Assembly (NCBI GenBank): GCA_013350335.1
Contig: CM023540.1
Span: 33,563,925 to 33,627,924, forward strand
DNA: 64,000 nt
Reading direction: 5' to 3'
Origin: Chimonanthus salicifolius
Lineage: Eukaryota; Streptophyta; Magnoliopsida; Laurales; Calycanthaceae
Shown: positions 24,255 through 33,315 of the stretch, piece by piece
How positions within the stretch are numbered: position 1 is the stretch's first letter
Layout of the letters: the number at the start of each line of letters is the position of its first letter
Notes under the pieces: generated by a model
Seen by the model: only the letters and a program-made list of their open reading frames with translations
Told to the model about the DNA's origin: nothing
Databases searched by the model: none
Program-made: the position numbers and the translations under genes

Positions 24255-25488
24255 GGGTGCCCATATAGATATAGACGTTTTCTGCCAGCAGACACTAAAA
24301 TTCAGATTTTAGGTGAAAATTACCATTCTGCCCTTACACGCAGAATTGACATGAAGGAATCGATCGATTGAAGCACAAGCTCATCAATCGATCAATTCCC
24401 GAACAAGCAAAAGAAAGTAGCATAACAGATCGATCGCACGATGAAGCGATCGATCTGTTTATGAAGAAAGCAGCGTAACAGATCGATTGCAGTTTACGAA
24501 TGGTAAAGTAATTATATTATTTAAATAATAAAATTTCCATTAAAACTTTAAAATTATTTTTTAATCACTGTGTATTTTCAAAATTTCTCAAATTTAATAT
24601 CTGGACTACTTATGATAACCTCATAAAAATACTTTAAGACTTCAAGGTCTTTTGACACTACTAAATATTTAAAACACAGTATTTTACAAATAAGGGTATC
24701 CCTAGGGTGTGTCGAAAACACATTTAGGAGTGTCAAAAGACCTTGAAGTCTTAAAGTATTTTTATCAGGTTATCGTAATTAGTCTGGATATTTAATTTAA
24801 GAAATTTTGAAAATACACAGTGCTTACAAAATAACGTTAAAGTTTTATCTTTCCTTTAAAACTTTAAAGTTACTTTTTAGGCACTGTGTATTTTCAAAAT
24901 TTCTCAAATTGAATATCCGGACTAATTACGATGACCTGATAAATATACTTTGAGACTTCAAGGTCTTTTGACACTCCTAAATATGTTTTCGGCACACCCT
25001 AGGGATACCCTTATTTGTAAAATACTGTGTTTTAAATATTTAGAAGTGTCAAAACACCTTGAAGTCTTAAAGTATTTTTATCAGATTATCGTAATTAGTC
25101 CGAATATTTAATTTGAGAAATTTTAGAAATACACAGTGCTTAAAAAATTATTTTGAAATTTTAAAAAAAATCGATTCATTCGAATCAATCACTGATTCAT
25201 TCAATGAATTCATTCGTTCACCCTCCACGAGTGAACAGTAACACGGGTGAACAGTACGTGCATTACTGTTCACCCACTTCATTCGTTCGAACTAATTGTT
25301 TTAAAAGGGTGATTCGTTCGAACGAATCAAAATTGGATGGGGTTGCTTCTATTCGTTCGAACGAATGGCGAAATGAATTGGAAATTCGTTCGAACGAATG
25401 GAAATGTAGGGGTAAAATGGTAATTAGCCATTCGTACCCGAAAATAAATGTGTAGAGGCAGAAAATTCAGGTGTGTAAACGGGGACCC
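24255..25488. mobile_element. Palindrome-rich transposon, copy 2
   Basis: The left end (GGGTGCCCATATAGATATAG, then ttctgcc..gacac, then cagattttaggtgaaaattacc) pairs with an inverted right end (ggtaaaatggtaatt, then tgtgtagaggcagaaaattc, then gtttacggggaccc read inward), diverged but clearly related to the intact copy at 47265. Inside, the left flank carries perfect palindromes of a different sequence (ATCGATCGAT; CAGATCGATCG paired with CGATCGATCTG). The right flank carries ATTCGTTCGAACGAAT. The centre (about 24540-25150) holds two inverted pairs of a module of about 150 bases ending in gggtatccctaggg. I could not see a target duplication. Confidence 0.7.
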
Positions 25489-25489
25489 T

Positions 25490-25960
25490 ATCTTATTCAC
25501 ACATTCTTTGAATAAACTTGGTTGAAGTCTAGACTAATAAAACTACAATATTAAGCAAATGTGTTGATGACATATATTTCTTTAACGGGCCAGCGTGTCA
25601 CTGAGCGACAGACGCAATTATTGTTTTTTTCATAATTTTAAACCAAAATTTGATCAAATGACATATAAGGACCCACTGCCATGCTTAAGTATCGCATAAA
25701 AGAAAGGGCAAAACAGTAAATAGCTGAGACAACTTCCGTCACTGATCCGTTCCACCATATTATATCTAAGACTGCAAACTTTGATATAGTTAAAATTTAG
25801 ACAAAAGTTATTTTTATCAATTAAATTTAAATAAATAAAAGTGAACGGGACAATGACTGTAACTTTAATGACATGGGTTGTACATTATAAATAACTTTTA
25901 GTCTTAATTGTTTTGTTGTAAGATTTTTTTTATAATGTTATTTTAATATCATAGGCTCTA
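25490..25960. other. Intergenic, no gene seen
   Basis: AT-rich sequence with no exon or bounded repeat that I can support. Confidence 0.45.
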
Positions 25961-25961
25961 T

Positions 25962-26493
25962 CTTACTACATGTTTGCATTAAAATAACACATTTTGTTTT
26001 TAAACTAATCATATTTTTCAATTTAATTATTTATAAAATAATTATTATGTCTTTTTATTTTTGTGCATGTGGAGCTCAATTTAATCAAATCAAATGAGAT
26101 TTACGTCAAATTTTACAATAAAAATCAATTTAACTAGATCATTAAAGTCGTATTTTTTAAATAATAAAAATTAAAATAAAAGGTAAAATCGTAAACGGTA
26201 CAACAATCTGTCTTGCACCCTTTCTTTCTTACTACATCTTTGCATTAAAATCACACATTTTGTTATTAAACTAATCATATTTTTCAATTTTAATTATTTA
26301 TAAAATAATTATTATGTCTTTTTATTTTTGTGCATGTGGAGCTCAATTTAATCAAATCAAATGAGATTTATATCAAATTTTACAATAAAAATCAATTTAA
26401 CTAGATCATTAAAGTCGTATTTTTTAAATAATAAAAAATAAAATAAGAGGTAAATACGTAAACGGTACAACAATCTGTCTTGCACCCTTTCTT
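25962..26493. repeat. Tandem duplication, 266-bp unit
   Basis: Copy one is about 25962-26227 and copy two about 26228-26493. They align across the full unit with only scattered substitutions and both run from cttactacat to caccctttctttctt. No reading frame is conserved, so this is a simple segmental tandem duplication of non-coding sequence. Confidence 0.85.
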
Positions 26494-26900
26494 TCTTGCT
26501 TTTTTTTTTTAGACTTGCTTAAAAATACTTACACTATTAATTAACACATGGAATTTTTAGGTTAACAAACTTAATCATATTGTTTTTAAAATTATAAACG
26601 TTTCAATGATCAAATTTTGGACTAAAAAGTCATTTCTAGCAATGAAATCTAAATAGCTCAAATCAAAGGTGAGATGATTACTTATTTCAATTATTTGAAT
26701 CGGACAACTATGAATAATTTTTGGTCTAAAATATTGATTCTAAACGCTTATTAAATCTTTATTTGATTGCTTGATATAATATAACAGTCTATTGTAAACC
26801 AAAAATTGATTTTTAATATTCCTTTTCTTAAACTTTTTCACTTTATGTGAATCTGAAATAATGTGTGAATCTAATACTAGATTCATTTGGTTATAACTTA

Positions 26901-27047
26901 CAGGGTCGGCTCTGGGCATAGACGGTGTAGGCCGCTGCCTAGGATCTCCACATACTTAAACTCTTTAATATACCAATCACAAAGGGTTCTGAAATCTCAT
27001 TCCGCCTAGGACCTATGAGATTTTAGAGAATCTCAGAGGCGGCCCTA
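26901..27047. mobile_element. hAT-type MITE with perfect 8-bp target duplication
   Basis: This 147-base element begins CAGGGTCGGCTCTG and ends CAGAGGCGGCCCTA, a 14-base imperfect terminal inverted repeat. It is flanked by ATAACTTA on both sides (26893-26900 and 27048-27055). The CAGGG-type end and the 8-bp duplication are hallmarks of hAT elements. It also has an internal inverted pair (cctaggatctcca... and ...tccgcctagga). There is no coding capacity. Confidence 0.85.
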
Positions 27048-27055
27048 ATAACTTA

Positions 27056-27673
27056 TAAGTGGCAACTCGGTTCATTGCCGGATTCTCTACTTAATCTCAA
27101 GCCTGATTCAAACCTTGTATTTAGCCTTTTGATTATTAATCTTTTTAATGCTAAAGTGTCCCTTCCATCCAAATAGATAAGCAACCTTAACATATTCATT
27201 AGGTGGGTTGAGAGAGATGTTTAAAAGTTGATTAATCAAATCCCAATTGATTACTAGTTACTCTAGTTTCTTGTTTTTTTCTCTCTTGTGATTAACTTAC
27301 ACTTGTTAAAATACATCATATTTTTCATAAAAGAAGACACCTTTTCTTTTAAATTTTTTACTATCGAAATGGTGATAGCTGTAAAAGATATCTTTTTCTA
27401 AACAACATGCCATAATGTGTATAAGATTTATATTTATATGCATCAAATGATAGGATGAGATAAAAGATAGCCCAATGCCAAAGTTATATTGATAAGAATT
27501 TGTGCTTGACTCGAATGGAATATTTATTTTCAAAACCAAAACAACATGACTTACATTAACCCTATCAATAAAAAATAAAAATAAGCCAAAACCAGTTTTA
27601 AAAATTGAAAAAGAAAAAACAAACCAGAAACCAAAAATGAGGTTAATTATTCAAAGGAAATTCATCAGTTACT
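27056..27673. other. Intergenic / 3' flank of the stress-protein gene
   Basis: No exon seen. The part nearest 27673 is the probable 3' untranslated region of the minus-strand universal stress protein gene. Confidence 0.45.
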
Positions 27674-30210
27674 CTAAACGAACGGAGAGGCTGAGGCTGA
27701 AGCTGGGGCTGAGGCATCCAGCTTGCGTGGAGTTAGGATATGCTCTTGTTCAGTGCTTCTCACAACTGTGACCGGGCATCCACCATTATTCACTAGATAG
27801 TTGCTTACACTACCCAACAATATCCTGAAAAAAATTAAAAAAAATATTATAATAATAATAGGATATATGAAAAATATAAAGATGCAACTCAAGTTGAGGG
27901 GATTGTTTGAACTCAAGTCTAATCCAGCTCAAGTTTCACCTTGTCTTGGCTTTAGCCTCAATTCTAAATGTTGGAAAATGGGTATATATTTTTTTATAAC
28001 ATGGGTATCTCCACTTCATATAGGAGATGAGACTAATTTCATAGATACACGAAATAACCTGAAAGCCTCATGTATAACTGTATGAGACAAGCCTGGAATG
28101 GTCGAATTCAAAATCCAAACCAACTAAACTATCCATACAAATACTTAAGATACATGAAATAACCTAAAAGCCTCATGTATGACTATACGAGACAAGTCTG
28201 GAAATGGTCGAATTCAAAATCCAGACCAACTGAACTGTCCATACAAATACTTAATGGGAGGATGAGCTTGACTATAATTAAATGACTTCATTTGTGGCAA
28301 AATGTGGTTTTGAGATGACACCTCTTGATTTTGCTAAGACCTCTGCTTCCAACAACAAGTGCACTTAAAGGAATTTTATCAATAGCCTCACATAATTTCT
28401 CACGAGGATCTCCCCAGAAGATCTTCATCAATACAACAGCCTGCACAAAGATTGAGTCAATTTTATCAAGCAGATATTTCAGTCTATATAATATCTCTAT
28501 CATATTCTATACTACTAAAATATAGTCAATTTAATTTCTATATCAATATACGAAGAACTCGAATTAAAAAAGGTAAAATATAGAACAATACATATCATAA
28601 TATCAGCTGATATATCGGCATTAGTGATTTTTTAACCCCTGCAATAGACATTCAAATATAAAAACTACATTACATTAAATTGTGTGGTGGCATTTCTGAG
28701 CAAGTCCAAGGTTTCATCATCAGGTTTCACTCCATATTTCTTCGCAATGGGAGGGTCTGAGAAATCATTGAAGGGGATCAAAGCTGCAAAAGAAAAAAAA
28801 AAACAGAGTATAACAATTACAAGAAAGAAAGAGGACTTGAGAGAAAAATAGGAATAAATTCATGGTTTCTCTGAAAAACATCAGCCATGTATAATTTTTT
28901 CTAGTTATTTGCAGATAAATATATCATCAAAGCCTTTTCCTCATGATTGCAACAATATATTAGTTTTATCGTTAATTAAAAGACACCATTTGATAGGTGA
29001 AAATGTGAATTTTGATTAAAGGTTTGTTAGAATTTTTGAGGTTTATAATTTTGAATTTGAGAGAGTTCTACACATTTTTTATATGAATTTGGGTAAAAAA
29101 AGATGTTTTGGCAGCAGTGGAAAGGTTAAAAATAGAATATTGCACAGTAAAATTAGAAGGGAAATGTAACTCCTATATGGTTATAATATGTGCAGTAGAC
29201 ACATTGAAAATATGTTCTGATTTGAACTTTCCCTCAAAGGAGAGATTGAAATGTTGACAAAGTGCATGAATTAGAAATAACATAATACAAGGAATGAATA
29301 TACATTAAAGAAAAATCTCATTTAGATGTTGTTTTTATTTTTCAAATAAATTAATTCTGTAAAAAATTATCTTTATATGTGATCCATCTGACAAGCGCCA
29401 TGAAATCTTGTGTTGGGGCTGTGAACAAGTTCCACATTGGAAGTGTCGAGGAAAATCTAAAGATTTTTTTTTTAAAAAAAATTGTGTCACTCTACCTAAT
29501 AGGCTAGTCTTTTGGAAGGAAAATTTAGGTCTTAATAAATGGTATAGAGGTAAGTCTCAGACTACCTCATGTGAACTTAAGAGATCCCTAAGTGGACGAG
29601 ATGACAGGCCTCGTTCGAACTTCAAGGGGGGGATCATTGGGGCTGCAGACGAGTCTCACGTTGGAAGTGTAGAGAGAGATCTAAAGATTTATAAAGGATT
29701 TTAATCACTTCACCTAATAAACTAGTTTTTTGAGATGAATACTTAGGTCCTAAGAATCCGCTGGTGCGTTGGATTAAAGAATTCGATATTTTTGTCGTAA
29801 ATAAATGATATATTGTCGCGTCACGCAATAAAGTTTTTGATCTCTACCACACAGGAAATAGATCTTTATTTGATAATACAATAACATCTGAAACGGAAAA
29901 TGAAATCATAAAAAAAAAATCTTATCACAAGATCTTGTCAAAAATGAAAAAATAATAAAAGAAAAAAAATTCCATCTTGTATAAAAATTCTTTAAAAAAA
30001 TTGAAATGGTGGTGGTGGATGAGGGTGCATACGAGAACCGGTGGTTTCCCACAGCTGCATCTCTCCTTCTTCGTAGTTTCTAGAGGATTGGACATTAACC
30101 AAGATCAGATGGTCCCCACTCCTGATCAGGTTCTCTACCGCCCATATCAGAGCTTTTTTGCTGCATGCTGAGAAATCTATGGCCACACCTACTCTTCTCT
30201 CTTCTTCCAT
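27674..30210 (-). CDS. Universal stress protein, UspA domain
   Basis: A small soluble alpha/beta protein of the USP (UspA, adenine-nucleotide-binding) superfamily; plant members are induced by hypoxia, drought and similar stresses. The exons on the minus strand are 30210-30033, 28783-28674, 28440-28322 and 27824-27674, all GT-AG, 185 residues in total. The start is the only ATG ahead of the conserved first strand ([20 protein letters not shown]). The ATP-binding signature G-2X-G-9X-G-S is intact: Gly127, Gly130, Gly140, Ser141. [12 protein letters not shown] and [17 protein letters not shown] are family landmarks. The C-terminus adds an Ala/Ser-rich tail of about 15 residues beyond the fold. 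The first intron is about 1.25 kb and carries LTR-like repeat fragments; the last contains a 105-bp tandem duplication. Confidence 0.93.
28044..28253. repeat. Tandem duplication, 105-bp unit, in a USP intron
   Basis: Two adjacent copies (28044-28148 and 28149-28253) both run from gatacacgaaataacct-like sequence through gtcgaattcaaaatcca to atacaaatactta. They differ by a handful of substitutions and one insertion. They lie wholly within the third intron of the universal stress protein gene. Confidence 0.85.
29400..29720. repeat. Two related repeat fragments in USP intron 1
   Basis: The phrase cattggaagtgtcgaggaaa...atctaaagatttt (about 29433-29470) recurs as cgttggaagtgtagagagag...atctaaagatttataaagg (about 29658-29700). 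Each is preceded by ggggctg..gac and followed by ...acctaataaactagt-like sequence. This looks like two decayed copies of one transposon or LTR fragment, about 225 bases apart. Confidence 0.5.
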
Positions 30211-30388
30211 CTCTGGCTCTGTCTCTAATCTACTATTTTCTTTGTTTCTTTTAATGCATGGAAAAACAAGAAGGATGATGATAACTATTGGCTAAAATAC
30301 TGTTGGTGGGATCCAGAATTCTTGAGAGAGGCTTTGACCAAGGATTTTTGGATTCATTTAACGACAATTATCATAGTTTTGTGAGTTA

Positions 30389-30747
30389 GGGCTGAAACTC
30401 AATTCGAGTCATGTCGGATTTTAATAAATCTAACTCAACTCATGTTAAAAATTATTGAACTCGATCCGATCCGACTTGAATTACTAACTCGAGCTATTCA
30501 ACCCGACTCGATCTGAATTTCTGACCCAACTCAATTTGAATGTTGTTTTATAACTTGGTGTACTCAGATCGGGTCGGTCAAGTTGCTTTTCAATTTCTCA
30601 ACCTGATTTGACCCGACTCGAATTTCATGTGGGTTTATTCTTTCTCAACCCGATCCAACTCGAAATATACAAAAACATAACCCAAATCCATTGATTTCTT
30701 GGGTCAGGTCATGCGGGATGGGTTAAAATCTGACCCAATTTCACCCC
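30389..30747. mobile_element. GGGCTGAAA...TTTCACCCC element, diverged
   Basis: It is similar in length (about 359 bases), ends and interior (gacccgactcg, gggtcggtc, cgatccga words on both strands) to the element at 9751-10108. The flanks no longer form a clean duplication (gtgagtta versus taaaatta), so it is older. It lies about 180 bases upstream of the universal stress protein start, inside the likely promoter. Confidence 0.65.
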
Positions 30748-31242
30748 TAAAATTAAGCTATGGTTTTTAGATTACTTTAAATTAATTTTATTTTTAAGCA
30801 ATTGTAGGCTATTCTACTATTTAATGTAAACTTCTATATTTGAATATGTCTTAAAAAACCATTATGAGTAGATTAATCAAGTTATACTTATTAGATCCTA
30901 CAAATTTTAATTGCATTAAATTATTTTTAATTCCTCAAACTTGGTGGACTATGTTTTTTAATTGGATTAATCAAGTCAATTTTTTATAATTTTCCAAATT
31001 TGATCATTTTAAATTATTTATAATTACTAAATTTATCCACGATACTATACAACCATTTAGTTTTTTAAAACTTTGAAATGACATAATCAAATGAGAAGTT
31101 TTGGTGACTTAATTTGAATTTAACAACATGTGATTCTATGAGTCCACTAACTTTACATTTTTATCCATGTCTTTTAAGTAATTAATAACTATTGATAGTG
31201 AGTTCGAGTTGGACGATCTCTTTAATCTTATTTGAATTATAC

Positions 31243-31245
<3 letters not shown>
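30748..31245. other. Intergenic, no gene seen
   Basis: AT-rich, no exon or bounded repeat that I can support. Confidence 0.4.

Positions 31246-31321
<76 letters not shown>
31246..31321. repeat. (TA)n microsatellite
   Basis: An uninterrupted run of about 76 bases of TA. The overlapping open frames here are produced by the repeat. Confidence 0.95.
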
Positions 31322-31323
<2 letters not shown>

Positions 31324-31613
31324 GAGATTAATTTCTTGTATTTCATTCTTTATTTCTTTTACCGAAAAGACCAAGTACGATGACGATACTTTTTTCCTAA
31401 GAGTAATAAATATCAGGGTTTTTTTTTTCTGTTCAGCTCTCGTTCCTCTAAAGTTATACCGTGAATTCTATTATAAATTGGTATCTATAGCTTACTTAAT
31501 AGTTAATATTACTAATGTTTCGTTACTACATAAACCAAGTGTAGATCATCAGCTACGGGCGGAGGAGAAAGAAGTAATATGGTGATTTTCTTTTTAATTT
31601 TTCTTGTTAAATA

Positions 31614-31909
31614 CTCCCTCTGTTCTAATTTAATTGTTTTATATGGATTTTGAGATTGTATCAAAATAGTTGTCCCCAGATATATAAATCTCGGTATCGG
31701 CCGATAAATATCTCTTTTTTTTTTTAAAAAAAAAAACCTTCAATATTGACTGAAATATAAAGGTCTATCACCTCTGATTGTTCCATTCATATTGGAGCAG
31801 CATAAAATGTTTTGAAAATGAATGAGATCACATGAAATGCTAGTCTTATATAGAGAGTTCTTTAAAAAAAAATATTTCAAATCAGACAACTAAAATGAGA
31901 TGAAAATAG
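31614..31909. mobile_element. Stowaway-like MITE carrying a nested insertion
   Basis: It begins CTCCCTCTGTTCTAATTTAA and ends with the inverted counterpart (aaaatgagatgaaaatag). TA dinucleotides flank both ends (31612-31613 and 31910-31911). These are the ends of Tc1/mariner Stowaway MITEs. The copy is about 100 bases longer than its relative at 52346, because sequence with atcggccgat words and a T/A hairpin sits in the middle (from about 31678). Confidence 0.7.
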
Positions 31910-32069
31910 TAAGTTTTTTCCATTATAGATTTTTTCTTCTCATTCTTAGAATAAGTGTTCACTCATGTAATAACACAAAAGAAGAAGATTTTCTCAGGAA
32001 GTGAGATCTATTAGTTTTCTTTGAAAATGAATCGTAAATATACTCATCCTCATTGAAATCTCCGATTCA

Positions 32070-32268
32070 AAGAAATTTACTAAACATTTTCAAACATGGC
32101 TAGGAATCCGTCTCTGGAAGTGGGAGTGATGAGCTCGATTCACAATCTACCTCAAAGGATCACTCTCCATAGAATTATTCACCATGTGCAGAGAGATTTG
32201 CACATGCCTTGAAGATTAGTTGAATGCTCTCAAGGTCTATACACCTCAATCATTAAAAAAAAAAAAAA
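32070..32268 (+). mobile_element. tRNA-derived SINE, diverged copy
   Basis: It aligns by eye along its length to the SINE at 42871: ggctaggaatccgtctctgg, then gagctcgattc at the B-box position, then ggatcactctccatag, then cctcaatcatt, ending in a poly-A tail at 32255-32268. The A and B boxes are decayed. The start is approximate. Confidence 0.65.
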
Positions 32269-32403
32269 TCACTAATACATGCAAACTGGATCAATTTAGA
32301 AGAAATTAGATACTGTGAAAAGAAGCTTAAGTCTGCAATACCGATAAAATGACGGCCATTAAAGTGAATTGGAATTAAGTCCAGGGATTGCGCCAACTCG
32401 TGA

Positions 32404-32500
32404 GGGTTAGTTTGGCGGTTAAGAACCCATTTAAAATGAGAGAAATCTTGAATTCAAATCACTTTCAACACAAAAGGCCACTTCCCATAATATTATCTAC
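32404..32500 (+). mobile_element. tRNA-derived SINE, 3'-truncated copy
   Basis: ggttagtttggcggttaaga resembles the A-box region and cttgaattcaaatcac the B-box region of the 42871 SINE. It continues through ggccacttcccataatatta and then stops where the DUF247 remnant begins on the opposite strand. Confidence 0.55.
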
Positions 32501-32780
32501 GAAAGAGGGTGATTCCTTTGGTTATTCGTTGAAGAAGAGCCACCACTTGGTCACTCCCTATGCTGTGTGGGGCGATCCCTTCAGATCTGAGAAAAGCCAC
32601 ACCCTCAATTGTCCATAACATAGGTGTACTGTGTGAAGAAATTTGGGCAGAAGGGATGGCAATGTTGGAAAGCAATCAAGTTCCGCAATAAAGAATTGGT
32701 GTTACTTTGGATACACAAGGTAGGAATCGTCAAAACCCAATTGAAATATTGAATGTCTAGGGTGTTGGCTTCATTCTCTT
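32493..32780 (-). pseudogene. DUF247 pseudogene fragment
   Basis: The minus strand encodes LTIPTLCIQSNTNSLLRNLI...FCPNFFTQYTYVMDN and then, in a second frame, TIEGVAFLRSEGIA...GSDQVVALLQRITKGITL. Together these align with residues of about 300-400 of the intact DUF247 protein at 50728 (VVTIPTLWIDDSTNFLFRNL; DVAFLRN; GSDMEVALLFNNLSKGIAL). The frame breaks at about 32605-32640 and the rest of the gene is missing on both sides. It is therefore a truncated, frameshifted copy, in opposite orientation to the intact gene 18 kb away. Confidence 0.8.
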
Positions 32781-32879
32781 TCCCTTTTACTATGACTAGA
32801 AGTATTGGTCTCGTGACTGGTCTATGCTCCATCCATCCGCTTTGTCTCTCATTTTCTTTGATGATGATAAATCTCATGA

Positions 32880-33310
32880 GTAGCTTAAAAATTGGCTTAT
32901 AAAGATAGAGAACTCATGTACTTATAAACTCAAAGATTCTAAGATCTATAGATAATATGGGACATGCTAACACTCTCTTTTAGTGTTAGAGCTAAAGACA
33001 CTCGATTCTCCCTCTCTACATATGACTGGAGATACAAACTTAACCAATTCATGTGATACCTCTGCTGTGATACCATGATAAAACCTATAAGTAGAACTCA
33101 TCCTTAATAACCAACTTATAAGAAAAGAAAATCCATGTGCTTATAAACCCTAAGATCCTAAAACCTAAAGGCAATTTGGAGTTTGCTAATATGCAAAATG
33201 CTGATAATTGGCATTCTAAAATGAGGAAGAAACCATTTAAAGAAGGATTTATTTTCAAAAATGAGGTATTGCACGTTATATAATAAATAGACATGAGTGG
33301 AGCATGTGAT
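32880..33310. other. Intergenic, no gene seen
   Basis: No exon or bounded repeat that I can support. The phrase gaactcatgtacttataaact...agattctaagatctata at about 32911 resembles gaactcatcc...tgtgcttataaaccctaagatcctaaaacct at about 33095, so a diverged local duplication is possible. Confidence 0.4.
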
Positions 33311-33315
33311 TAATA

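Noticed and set aside
31192..31585. Open frames rich in Ile-Tyr
   Set aside because: They are translations of the TA microsatellite.
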